Positions 27,241 through 38,900 of a stretch of DNA of 64,000 bases are shown here, piece by piece. The notes beneath the pieces were generated by a model, which did not search any database, was not told where the DNA came from, and was given only the letters and a program-made list of their open reading frames with translations. The position numbers and the translations under genes are program-made. The DNA is taken from positions 33,427,648-33,491,647 of the forward strand of contig NC_092673.1 in assembly GCF_964355755.1 (NCBI RefSeq), written 5' to 3'. Each line of letters starts with the position of its first letter. Positions within the stretch are counted from its first letter, which is position 1. This DNA is from Antedon mediterranea (lineage: Eukaryota; Echinodermata; Crinoidea; Comatulida; Antedonidae).

Positions 27241-29749
27241 GTTCCCCCCCCCCCCCCCCCATAGGACGCAACGCAGGTACGTAAGCGCAACGGAAGTGAG
27301 TTGACTCAGGCAAGCTACAGTTCAGATGAGACGAAATTGGTCAAATTACTTGCGTTCAAATTACTTGCAACCAAGCTGGAACTCCATAATCAACATTATA
27401 AATTATCTAATTTCCATAAAAAAATACCATCTGTAGGCCTGCATTCATTATTGCTAATAGCCGTTAGTTACTCGTATCTTATCGATCATAAATAAATCCC
27501 AGTAAAATAATATTTTCTAAACCATATTGTCGATTATGTGAAATCTAGATAAATAATCAATAAACATATCAATAAATTAAACATTCAAGTATGGTAATAG
27601 GCCTACAGAAATATTAATAGTAATTTTATGTTTTGTTTTATGAATTACATTTTTGTCACTATAATAATGTTTATTTGTGAGAGATTCTTAAAATATTTCC
27701 TGTATAATATTATTTTATGTCCGTCATAGCGTTCCATACTATACCGAATCTTACTTTCTAACAGTTTCATTATTTTGTTAATTGTTAAAAGGGTTTATTA
27801 TCAATCGTTTCCTATATTTAAAAAATTAAGGCCTATATTCTAAAACATTCAACGTTTTGCAATTATTGATTTTACCTTAATTCTCAATAGATGCTCAATT
27901 TGAATAAGTGGGCGATAAAAAATAAAATAGACCTTTTGTCACCAGGCAGAATGAGTTCCACACTTCTATGACAAGACAATGCAATCAATGTACTGTATGT
28001 GAAATAAAATAAAATAGGCCCATTGGCCAATGTTACTCATACAATAAATTTGAATGAAGAACGTTGAGTTTTTTTAAATAAGAAAATGACAACAGATTAC
28101 GGAGACTCAAGAAACAAGAACTAAGAAACATGAGTTTCGATCGGTCGTCGTCATATATTGAAAGAAAAACTAATTATACTGCGATTAATGTTAATTATAT
28201 AAGTAAATGTTATATAATATAAGAATATCCAACATAAATAAAGTAGCTTGAAGAATTATTTTAATTCTTCGTATAAAATTTAAGTTTATATATTTCACAG
28301 ATTCAAATGTAGTTAATTATTCGCGGTTAATAATAATAATAGGTTAATAATAGGTTACCTACCTGGTTTCAGAAACGTTTGTTAGTATTAACCTGTTGAC
28401 TCGGAGGCGAACAGACAACTAAGTTATCTATAGAAAGTCAGCGTTTATATAGGCTACCAATCACGAAGCGAAATCAATTCCCACTTGGTCGACTGGCGTG
28501 CTAAAACTGATATAAAACTAGCCCGGATGGAAAGTTATATTTCATATTTTATTTGAAAAAAACCCTGAGTTTGCTGTTGGAAGTATTGCACCCTGAGGAG
28601 GTGCTTATGACCCGCTTTATGACAGTAAGCTTATACCGTTTTTACGGAGAAGGAAAACAATATTTCCTCGGCTGACTTTAAAAACGGTCCTTTTGAGAAG
28701 GGATATGTTTGTCAATTGTCATAGAGATGTCACGTCAAATAATATTTTACATATTTTTGACGAATACGAATATACAGTAGTTTACAAAAGTAGGCATAGA
28801 GACAAGTTTTAGAAACAATGGACGATTTCTCATTTAAAGATGTATTGTCCCCCCCCCCCCCACCCCCCGGACAAAATCATTTTCAACATTTTTTTGTTGT
28901 TGAATATGCAATTTTAATGTCAGACAAAAATTAATAAAAACAATGGACCTAAACAAATTATATTTACCTTTAAATGAAAAATTAGTCAAATTGGATTTTT
29001 TGTTTATTTTGTCATTGTATAAATTAAAACAATGAGGTTTTTTTCTACAGATTTAAGCTTAATAGACGCGGTTGTCATAAGTTGGCATACTCTACCTGAT
29101 GGGAAAGATTATCAAGGCCCAGTTTTTATATCTTTCAAATATGTTTCTTTGATAATTTATGAATGTATGCAAAAATTCCCAGACATAGACTGATTCTCTG
29201 GTAAAACGTTGTTCATTTGTGAACATACGTTTTGTCTGACTTTGGAGAAATTATTATAAATAATATAATGGTTTGGCTGTTCGTATTTTTTGGTGTTATT
29301 TTTTTATTAATTTTTTTTTTTTTTGCGTTGGCTGCCTTCCATAATGAATTAGGTCTCGAACAATCTGTTGGCGTCAAACATTACTTGATTGTCACAATGA
29401 CAGAATGTTTCTTTAAATCATATTAGAAATAATGTCCCTTTATAGGCCTACTGCAAAATATCCACATAAAGTGTTAGCGCAGTAAATGAATGTAAATAAA
29501 TAACATAGGCCTACTCTGGCGGAATTCCTTTCCTTTTGTCTTTCAAACTATGTTTCTATCGGCCTAATTAAAGTGTTGGTTTTTATTTGGTAAGGCCTTA
29601 AAGAAATTTTACTTTCATATCAAAAAATCCATTTAATGTTTTATATTTGTTAAGCGTTAAAGCATACATGGAATACCAATATTAAAGGGAAAGTTTCAAT
29701 TTAAACGAGGCAAGAAAAATGTACTAGGCCTATGTTTCCATGACAATAT

Positions 29750-29912
29750 AACGCTCTGGCTACACTGTCAAACTGTATCTGACAACAAAATGTAATGTGC
29801 CCATATATGGACGTGATGATGTCAGTATCACTATTAGTGCATACCACTGCCATATTTGGGCACATCACACAGACATGTTTTGTCAAACTAGTTTGATAGT
29901 GTAGACAGAGGG
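29750..29912. mobile_element. Foldback MITE, AAGCTCTGTC family, copy 3 (diverged)
   Basis: Left end ACGCTCTGGCTACACTGTC, right end GTTTGATAGTGTAGACAGAG, with the shared ATATTTGGGCACATCAC interior. Its ends have mutated, so it is older than copies 1 and 2. Confidence 0.75.
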
Positions 29913-30296
29913 GACAATTGGTTGTGGTGTCTCTTTCTAGGACGTAGGCTCAGTAAAACGCAAACTTCCTTACACTCAGCACAAATAATTTGACCAATAC
30001 AATAAAGAACATGGAATGACGATCACATTTTCAATGATTCTTAAGCAAACAGATTACCAATTTATTTTGCCGCACAAAGAAAAATTAGATATTGATGTTT
30101 TAGCACGATTCAGATTTTCCTTTTTGATTTGTAAATCGAAATTAAAAGAAAAGCTCAGTAGAGGGCGTCATAAGATCGTCACAAGATACTGGAGGTATAT
30201 TCAGAGCGTCATTTCGACGATCGAGCATTCTCTACTTCTACGGAGCGCCATTTATGCCTTTATTTACTTCCGTAATAGAAATAGTACTACGGTAAC

Positions 30297-30860
30297 TGGT
30301 TCAGTGGACCAAATTTAGCACCAGTGGAGCACAGTGATATAAAATAGAAATAAGTCACTAATTTTAATATCTTTTTGTATGTTAATACACTGTGCTCAAG
30401 TGTACCCAATTTGGAGCCAGTAGTGCATAGTGATATAAATAGAAACAAGTCATTTAATGTTAATATCTTTTCGTATGCTAGTACACTGTGCTCAAGTGGA
30501 CACAATTTGGCGCCAGTGGAGCACAGTGATATAGAATAGAAATAAGTCACTGAATTTTAATATCTGTTCGTATTTTAATACACTTTGCTCAATTGAACCC
30601 TATTAGGAGCCCAGTGATATAAAACAGAAATAAGTCACTGAATTTTAATATCTTTTCGTATTTTAATACACTGTGCTCAAGTTGACCCAATCTGGTACCA
30701 GGGAAGCACATTGATATAAAATAGAAATAAGTCACTGAATGTTAATATCTTTTCGTATTTTAAGACACTGTGCTCAAGTGGACCCAATTTGGCGTCAGTG
30801 GAGCACAGTGATATAAAATAGAAATAAGTCACTGAATTGTAATATCTTTATACTTTAAAG
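30297..30860. repeat. Tandem repeat, period about 96 bp, roughly six units
   Basis: Each unit carries CACTGTGCTCAAGTGGACCC and GAGCACAGTGATATAAAATA, so the unit itself contains an inverted CACTGTGCTC/GAGCACAGTG pair. One unit (about 30590) is shortened. The array continues the left arm of the 30191-34116 inverted pair. Confidence 0.8.
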
Positions 30861-31134
30861 GCCAGGTGCGGGCAAAAAATTTCTATTGATCATACATTCC
30901 AATAATTATCGATCTTTAGTTTCCCCTATGTTTCATATTTTTTTGGATTTTATTTGTGTTACACGAGCTTGTTGAAAATAAGCACTTTCTTATCAGTGGG
31001 GGGATAGTTCAAATTACACAGTAAAATCTCTATTCTTTTGTACACAAATTTTGTAAATAGAGAGGCATTTTAAAAAGCTATAAAAAATAAATGGTGTGGT
31101 AAAAAATGTTATCAGATGACTAAATATAGGTAAT

Positions 31135-31460
31135 ATAACTTGAATATTACATTTCTGATATTTTTATTCAACTTCAGATTTTTATTTTCATGCTATAGCA
31201 AAAATTATCCACCGTATATCCACCATCTTTTTTTACCATCTAGGGAGTCACCAGACATGTTATTACATTAGGTTAACTACCTAACTACTGAAAAAAAGTC
31301 TTCCTGGTTTTTATGGAATAATTTTGCCAAATTTTGTATTTGACCATATTAAGGGAAATTCATGTTTTTTCGTCTTAATTTTTTTTACAAATATTTGATT
31401 TATGTACAATTAACCAAATATTATATTTAAAATTCATGCCTGTACCTGAGCTTTAAAGAT
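31135..31460. repeat. Dispersed repeat, near-identical to 63213-63540
   Basis: The two stretches align over about 330 bases in the same orientation with few differences (landmarks TCAACTTCAGATTTTTATTT, TAGGGAGTCAC and GTATTTGACCAT). The region at about 1030-1100 is a more diverged relative. Non-coding. Confidence 0.8.
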
Positions 31461-31689
31461 GTATTATCCCCCAAAAACATGAACAATGAAAATTACTAAA
31501 ATCAAACTTCTGTAGAAAGAAAAACTCCGAAACAATGTTTTCACTTATAAAAAGACAAAATAAACGGTTAAATTCAACCAAAACCTGGCAACCAATCTGA
31601 CTATTTTTGCTTTAAATGTTTTCAAGTAAATTTTTTTTTTCCGAGTATTAAAACATTTTTTTTTTTTTTGGGAGACAATATATCTTTAA
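31453..31689. mobile_element. Foldback MITE, TTAAAGATGTATT family
   Basis: Left end TTAAAGATGTATTATCCCCC matches the reverse complement of right end GGGAGACAATATATCTTTAA. Related ends occur near 1580, 26250 and 28832. Non-coding, with poly-T tracts. Confidence 0.7.
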
Positions 31690-32534
31690 CTTTAATCTTT
31701 AGATTCGATTGTGAACGGTATATGTAATATGATGCATTTATTTGTAAATGTGTTCTTTCATATTAATTGGTCTGGTTTTATTATATATTAACCCACCATA
31801 TTATATTATGTTTTTTATTTACTAATTGTGTATACAATGACTGTAGCCAAATGATGTATATATTATTGGTGCTCTTTCTTTGGCTACGGTACGGTCGAGG
31901 CGGTCATTATAATGTGTGCGCATTATCCGCGTTCGTTTAAAAGGTGCGGACATTGACTATGTAGGCCAATTGAATGTGGATATCCGTAAGTTGATTGGTG
32001 GAATGTTTGTGAATATTTGAAGACGTTTGTCATGTGACACATCTTCATAACGAGGCTTTCATTCATAGGCGTATACGTACGCAGTGACGGTGTGCGTTTA
32101 TGCACATCAACAAGTGTAACGTACGGACATTGAATGTGTAGGCCGATCGGATTGGTTTGTGAATATTTTACTGTGTTTGTCATGTGACACGTCTTCATAA
32201 CCAGGCTGTCATCACAATGTGTACGCAATACATGTGAGAATGTGTGTATACGCTTAAACCTACTACATACAGAAAATGTGTAATATTTTATATTATACAA
32301 TTATTACAGGTTTCAGGTGATGTATTATTTCTTAGAATGACTTCCAAGGAATTGTAATAAAAGTTGTTACGAGATAATAAAGGATGAGAATTGATGAATT
32401 ATTATTTTAAAAGAATTTTTACATCGATTAAGCATATTTGAATACCTACCAGTATGGTACCATACATGTTCGACAATACAGTGTCACATATCTCTCTTTA
32501 CAAAAAAAAACAATATTCATTAAAAAGAAATATT

Positions 32535-32605
32535 CGTCGAGGTTCGAACCCCAGCCGATAGCACTCAAACCTGAGCATTACCCGTTACGCCACCAAGTAC
32601 ATGAC
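32535..32605 (-). repeat. tRNA-like fragment on the minus strand
   Basis: The minus strand contains a GGTTCGAACC B-box-like motif with an upstream TGGCGTAACGGGTAA A-box-like stretch, but the acceptor arms do not pair well. It is best read as a decayed tRNA or SINE head, not a working tRNA gene. Confidence 0.35.
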
Positions 32606-32694
32606 TGAAAAGCTGATAATAGTCTATTTATACGTGTATTACGTAATTGATCCTTACGTCATAAATATCCTATTAACCTTGCTAAAACCAAAAT

Positions 32695-32957
32695 GATCAG
32701 TTAGCTCAGTCGTCTGAACGTCGTGTTAACAACACGTATGTCGTGGGTTCGATTCCCACGCTGGTCGGTGGAATAGAGTTAAGGCTATGCGAGCCACTGT
32801 GTTTGAGGTTCATAGCATTATACGTCCCCCTTTCCACCACACATCTTGAGAAGGCACTAGCAATGCATCTGGTAATGATGTGGTGGAAACGAACCCAAGG
32901 CTGCTGTAGAGGGCCTTAGTGCTGAGGCAAGGAGAGCACAATTTTTACTCTTTTTTT
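32695..32957 (+). mobile_element. tRNA-derived SINE with a tRNA-Val(AAC)-like head
   Basis: Positions 32695-32766 fold as a tRNA cloverleaf: a 7-bp acceptor (GATCAGT/GCTGGTC, wobble pairs included), a T arm GTGGG-TTCGATT-CCCAC and an anticodon loop TTAACAA (anticodon AAC, 32728-32730). The A box is TAGCTCAGTCGTC and the B box GGTTCGATTCC. The D stem and first anticodon pair are imperfect. A non-tRNA body of about 180 bases follows and ends in a T-rich tract typical of RNA polymerase III termination, so a SINE is more likely than a functional tRNA. Confidence 0.65.
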
Positions 32958-34814
32958 TTGGCTTTCGCTACATGTATTTGATCTCGTAAATTTTATGTTT
33001 AGCGGCCTCAATTTTAATGTAAAAAAAGGAATTAATTATCTTCGTTACGCGTTACGTGTTGAGAAGAGAATGTATCTCTCATCATAGTCTGGTATGCCGT
33101 TCGTTGTTATAAAAAATGAGTGTGTGCAGGTGTAGTGGGAAAGATGGTATTGTTAGTCATTCGCGGTCAACGCGCCCCAATGTTAAATTTATATTTTGTT
33201 AATCAATGTTGCAACATTGGTAGCGAAATGTCCGATTCTTCATAGCAGTTGGTGTGTATGGCCGCACCGTCCCAGAATAAACATGTTTTAAACAGATAGT
33301 TTGTCTCCGATGGTTTTTGTATGGGGTTAATCATGGAGTTAACTCCATGGGTTAATGGAGAGTGAAATAAGATCAAATATAGAACATTTGCAAAGATGCC
33401 GATTTCCAGACCAATTCCGCCGCCGGGCTAGGCCATAGGCATATACGAAGTCGAGTTTTTAAAGTAGAAAACCCCACCTAAAATGTTGAAGTCGCATCTG
33501 GATAGTTGAAATTTTAACATTATCATAATTATCATAGGTGACTATGTATAGTAATAAGTATAAGTAAGTGCATTTCTGGGCTATATTTTCATTGCTCTGC
33601 CTCAACCATGAATGGGCTAGTACTGGAGACTTGTTATTTAATTAATTTTATATTTCAATTAATAGGTGCACTTTCCGGGGACAAGCTCATATATTGTACT
33701 GGTGAGTCTTATATAGTTTGTTTCATTCAAATTATGTAACGCTATTTTTTCGGGCGGGAACCTACTGTATACAGCTCTTTTTTTCAAAATTGTCTTTGCT
33801 CAGCCCCAAGCATGATGGGGTACTGAAGATTCTTATGCATGTTGTTTGAAAACATAAAAGATAAATTTGAATCAATATGAATGCCAGGATGTTTCTGTTT
33901 GTCAGGTTGTGATATGGGTATATACGAAACGATATTAAAAGTAGTGACTTTTATTTCTATTTTATATCACTGTGCTACCCTGGTGCTAAATTGGGTCCAC
34001 TTGAGCAGTTACCGTAGTACTATTTTTATTATTAAAGTTAATAAAGGCATAAATGGCGCTCCGTAGAGAAGTAGAGAATGCTCCAGTCGTCAGAATGACG
34101 CTCTGAATATACCTCCTGTAGGCCTACAAACGATTAAATCAACGCATATTACATTTTTGAAAGAGTTTTAGTAGTGCGCTTATAGTGGCTCTTCTTTAAG
34201 CAGTCAGGCAGCATCTATTTTAGGCTAACTTTCAGTTTCCACTTAAAACCGCTTCTCTTCCGAATTTATTCGTATGAAACCGACAGCGCATGTGTAAAGA
34301 ATTTCTTTTCTAATATAGGTTGCGGCAAACAGGAATACTACTCTGAACAACAATGGTCTAATTTAAAATTCAGCAAACCTTTTTATTTCAAATAATTCTA
34401 TAAGCAATCAATAATATAAAAAGCTAATTATTACGGTAGCTTTTAAAAAAATGTAAAATAATTACCACAGTGACGACGACCAAAGTGGTTTACAAAAACA
34501 AAAGTTATTTTAATTAACAATATACAAACATTTTTATAATTTCAACTAAATATTTTCTGCTATTAATTCCAGTTTAGGTAATTTTCTAATTACATAGTAC
34601 AACACTACCAAAAAGAAGTGTAACATAATTATATGGAATATACCACTGGAATTTGGGGTCGGGTTAGAGAGAATGAGCAGACAATTTTGTCACACTTCAT
34701 TGTCTGATCTTCTTTAATATCGAGTCCCTGCAGATTATGGTGTATACAATTAATAATAAAAACGTATATAAACGAAATAGTTATGTTATCATATCTTAAA
34801 ATATGAGGTACAGT

Positions 34815-35466
34815 AAATACAGAGAGGATTTAGTTATAGGCCTAGATATAGGCCTCAATACAGAGAGGATTTAGTTATAGGCCTAGATATAGGCCTAAAT
34901 ACAGAGAGGATTTAGTTATAGGCCTAGATATAGGCCTCAATACAGAGAGGATTTAGTTATAGGCCTAGATATAGGCCTCAATACAGAGAGGATTTAGTTA
35001 TAGGCATAGATATAGGCCTAAATACAGAGAGGATTTAGTTATAGGCCTAGATATAGGCCTAAATACAGAGAGGATTTAGTTATAGGCCTAGATATAGGCC
35101 TAAATACAGAGAGGATTTAGTTATAGGCCTAGATATAGGCCTAAATACAGAGAGGATTTAGTTATAGGCCTAGATATAGGCCTAAATACAGAGAGGATTT
35201 AGTTATAGGCCTAGATATAGGCCTAAATACAGAGAGGATTTAGTTATAGGCCTAGATATAGGCCTAAATACAGAGAGGATTTAGTTATAGGCATAGATAT
35301 AGGCCTAAATACAGAGAGGATTTAGTTATAGGCCTAGATATAGGCCTAAATACAGAGAGGATTTAGTTATAGGCCTAGATATAGGCCTAAATACAGAGAG
35401 GATTTAGTTATAGGCCTAGATATAGGCCTAAATACAGAGAGGATTTAGTTATAGGCCTAGATATAG
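34815..35466. repeat. 41-bp satellite, about 16 units, built on TAGGCCTA
   Basis: The unit contains AATACAGAGAGGATTTAGTT then ATAGGCCTAGATATAGGCCT. Units are nearly identical; a few carry GGCATAG for GGCCTAG or CTC for CTA, and those variants are interspersed, which suggests recent homogenisation. No open frame crosses it. Confidence 0.95.
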
Positions 35467-35605
35467 ATGATGTACTTTCAATGGACTGGAAATATTACTA
35501 AGAAAAGTAGAATCTTCGTGTGTACGAGAGTTTCGATTATCTTGGTATATTACCATACCTGACGTGAATTTTCTAAACCAGCCCAGCCGTTATAAGCATT
35601 TTATA

Positions 35606-35768
35606 AAGCTTGGTTATCAATTGGACGCAACGCAACGGCGTAGGTACAACCGCAAGCAAGTTGACCAAGCACAAGTGACAGTTCGGATGATCCGCCGCGT
35701 CCTGATTGGTCAAATTACTTGCAGCGCGCTTGGTGCTTGTGTTGCGCTTCCAAGGACGAACCTAGCTT
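35606..35768. mobile_element. Foldback MITE, GGTTCCCACTAG family (diverged)
   Basis: Begins AAAGCTTGGTT, continues ACGCAACGCAACGGCG, and ends with ACGAACCTAGCTT. The interior has the family's TTGACCAAGCACAAG / TGATTGGTCAAATTACTTGC pair. The 68-codon frame across it is incidental. Confidence 0.65.
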
Positions 35769-35788
35769 AATTTTAAACCCATCTCTCT

Positions 35789-35794
35789 TTTATT
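35789..35794 (-). terminator. Candidate poly(A) signal of the THAP-CAP gene
   Basis: AATAAA on the minus strand about 150 bases past the stop codon, the nearest canonical signal. No cDNA evidence is available. Confidence 0.4.
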
Positions 35795-35943
35795 CAAGAC
35801 TGTTAGGCCCTATGCGTTTTTTATAATACTAAGATTAAGAAGAAAGATTTACCAAAATGAGATCATGGAATGGAGACGATTGAACATGAGAGGATTTGAG
35901 AAAAGCAGAAATTTGATTTAATTGTAATTAACACTGTAAAATA

Positions 35944-38900
35944 TTAAACTTCAGTATCTTCACCATCTGAATATTCTCGATTAAGAACTACGTGATCCTG
36001 ATTGTCACTTATTCCATTTTCTACGTTTCCATTTAATTCGCCAGCATCTTCTCCATTTTCCATAAACTTTAAACTGACAGATGATGACCTTTCCTTGACT
36101 TCCTGATCATATTCGTCTTCCTGAACTACCTCCTCTCCCTCGTCATAATCTTGCTTGCTGCTTTGATCGTCATCAAACTCTTCCATGTCGCCTATACCAT
36201 TCAATTGTTCCCAATCTTCTTCGCTTAACTTATTCGCTAAACTTCCTTCCTCGTGCAGTTCCCCATTATTATATTCTGCTTTAATAACCTCCTGTTGTAC
36301 AACGTCTTCTGAAATTACATCCGTCCCAACCGCGTCGCTAGCTGCGCGTTTAACGCTTTCTTCTCGTTTTCGTACAATCTCCTCAGCTTTCCTTTTTGAC
36401 GGTGTTCGCGTCAACGGTGAGCGTTCATGTTCCGGTTCTGGTTCGGACTCTGGGTCTGACTCGGGCTCTTCTTTAACATCTAATGATACGTTAACTTTGT
36501 TAGCAGGAACGTTCTTTTTATATTCACCCGGCATGTTTCCATTACCTATAGGCTTGTAATGCGCTACAATAACATATTTATTTTTGTTCCTCATTTTGGC
36601 TTTAGCGACTCCAAAGTCGGTGGAATTTTTCCAAACCATTTGTGTGAAGTGACTGGTATCTGTGGAACAAAAAAAAAGGCATGCATTAATATCAAATATT
36701 GTTGATTTATTAAATAAATAACCAAAGATGCCAATACAAGATTTTGTGAGATAGCTAGAAACTTGATATTTAGTGTCTTTAATGGGATAGAAAAAGAGAC
36801 AAAAACTGAAGTTTTAGGTTACATCATCCAAGATACGATTGTATTTTATTACACGATGAAGACTAGTCTAGGTTCCATACTTTTTTATATAACAAGATAA
36901 ATATTTTGGCAAACATGACGTTTCATACGTAAAATACTTTATCTCACGAAGAAGCGTGGGGCGTGCAAGTCTAGATATAGACGTTTAACCAATCAGAAAC
37001 AGAGCAGTCAAACAGCACCCGGATGTTAAATATTTTCCGCTCGTCTTTTTGAACGTGTAAGAAACATCAAAAAACGGGCAAAGAACTTAAACTTCTTTGG
37101 AAACATTGTGGAGAAACGAACAATAAAGAAAACAATTATGTTTTATATTGCAAATTTTACCTGGATTTTAAAACTACTTTTTACAAGAGAGATGTCTGTT
37201 ACATGGAGACTGCCACAGACATAGAATGAATGGTGAGTAGGCACTTCATTTTGTATTCAGAATGCCTATGTTAACACTATGGGATATGACCGGTTGGGCC
37301 GCCGACAAGTTGAGCCGCCGGTGATTTCTATGAAACGCCCAGTGCATGCGTCTTTTACGACATTTCGCGTAGTGATTAGGATGTTGTCCTAGCCTAGTAG
37401 CCTACACAAGTTCATGGTCTTGGTTTATTGGTCATGAAAATGAATAATATATAATTACATATTACAATTTACAACAAAGCAAAGGAAAGTAGTAATATTT
37501 AATAATTTAATTGTTTTAATCTTTCGAGGAAAAAATTCAGTGCACTCATAATTTTTCTCGCGTGTAGGCCTAGGCCTACTACCACGTAAAGCTTTACGTG
37601 GTATATATGTTATGCGCGATTTGAACGATTTGCGCAATTTGAAATTGCGCAAAAAAAATCCTTGCGCAATTTGAATTGAAACATGTGTTTCAAATTGCGC
37701 AAGCAACGTATTAAATTGCGCAAGTAATCTGCAAATTGCGCAAGGTTTTTCGACAGATTGTGAAATCATGCACACCCATATTTTTATAGTAATTTCTAAG
37801 AATGATTCAAAATTAAAGATAAATATCGCATTTCCTTATTTTAGTAGTGCAAATATTGTTATAAGTTAGCATACCGTCGAAGAACCGACGAAGGAAAACG
37901 AAGCGGTGGTGTTCCACCAGGCGGGCGCGGCGCGGGCTGCCGGCTATACTACTCTAGCCTAGCTAGGGTCTGGACTACTGATACTGACTAGGTTACATGG
38001 CCTAGCTTAAACTAATATTAAAAACTTAATTTTTACATTTATTTTGATTTATTTCAAGTTACAGTGATAATATTATTTAATTGTAATAATAAATGTTATG
38101 TATTTATTATACACATGTTATCTTCGCATTTATTATGTTTTATTTTGAGTTATTTAGTTTCCAATAAATTATTATAATACCCATTGTCTGGTAGAATTTT
38201 GTTGCGCAATTTGAAAATTTACAGTTCGTTTTCAAATTGCGCAAAGGTGTCATATTGCGCAAGAACTATCTTGCGCAATTTACAAATTGTGCAGCGCAAT
38301 TTAAAATTGCGCAAAGATTTTCTTGCGCAATTTGAAATTGCGCAAGTTGATTGCGCAATTTGAAATTGCGCAAAAAAATCCTTGCGCAATTTTAAATTGC
38401 GCAAGAATTCTTTGCGCAATTTTAAATTGCGCAAGAATTTTTTTGCGCAATTTCAAATTGCGCAAATCGTTCAAATCGCGCATAACATATAGTTAGTAGG
38501 CCTACACGCGAGAAAAATTAAGTCACGTTGTCTCTCAGGACTAATTAATAGAGTATTAACATTCTTCGAATGAGGTTAAATAAATACTATTTTTTATTTA
38601 CTAATCTTTTAATATAATATTTTATTGAATTTTACAATTTTAATACACAAAATATTTTACTAAAAAACGTGATTTTATGTAATTATTTTACCGAAAAATG
38701 GAGTAGGCCTAGCCTAGTTCATACAACTGCCGACTGCTGAGGGGCAACATGTTTACGTCATTTTTGGCTAAAAACGATCACTTTCGGTGATATATATTTT
38801 GGAATCTACAAGCAAGATTTTCATAATTATTTAAATATAATATTTAATAATGTATATACTAAAAACCATGATATATAAACTTTTGAATGTACATCGTTAT

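Larger units (their letters stand above)
22154..30185. other. Intergenic region, repeat-rich, no gene recognised
   Basis: No exon with convincing splice sites and protein character was found on either strand. It contains AAGCTCTGTC MITE copies (24442-24602, 29750-29912), a GGTTCCCACTAG foldback (26615-26830), a pair of AAGGCCAATTTACACAGA inverted ends (about 27108-27240), a CATTTAAAGATGTATTGTCC element end (28832 on), C homopolymers near 27246 and 28851, and (ATT)n near 22500. Open frames of 60-85 codons here look like chance. Confidence 0.5.
30191..34116. repeat. Long inverted-repeat pair about 3.6 kb apart (possible foldback element)
   Basis: Left arm 30191-30371 and right arm 33931-34116 are reverse complements with scattered mismatches. 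Shared landmarks are GGAGGTATATTCAGAGCGTC, CTACGGAGCGCCATTTATGC and GAGCACAGTGATATAAAATA. Similarity stops at the outer GGAGG on both sides, as expected for element ends. The interior holds the 96-bp tandem array, a MITE and a SINE, but no transposase was recognised. It may be a non-autonomous element, or two insertions of one MITE in opposite orientation. Confidence 0.6.

Noticed and set aside
28556-28700. Possible small exon (CCCTGAGGAGGTGCTTATGA region)
   Set aside because: GC-richer than its surroundings, but no frame keeps open with acceptable splice sites.
31923-32300. 125-codon minus-strand frame with repeated HxxxVLxTxC-like segments
   Set aside because: The frame covers a decayed duplicated sequence (CATGTGACACGTCTTCATAA occurs twice in similar form). 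No domain or splice support was found.
32695-32766. Functional tRNA-Val(AAC) gene
   Set aside because: The D stem and first anticodon pair are imperfect, and a SINE-like body with a T-rich end follows directly.
34815-35466. CRISPR-like regular array
   Set aside because: The 41-bp units are contiguous with no unique spacers, and the DNA is eukaryotic; it is a satellite.
36185-36559. 124-codon plus-strand frame
   Set aside because: It is the antisense shadow of the acidic C-terminal exon of the THAP-CAP gene, which has good splice context and recognisable domains.
37455-38483. Minus-strand open frames rich in RNLKLRK-type repeats (37455-37775, 38219-38434, 38301-38483)
   Set aside because: They are translations of the palindromic TTGCGCAA array, have no splice or start context, and read similarly in several frames.
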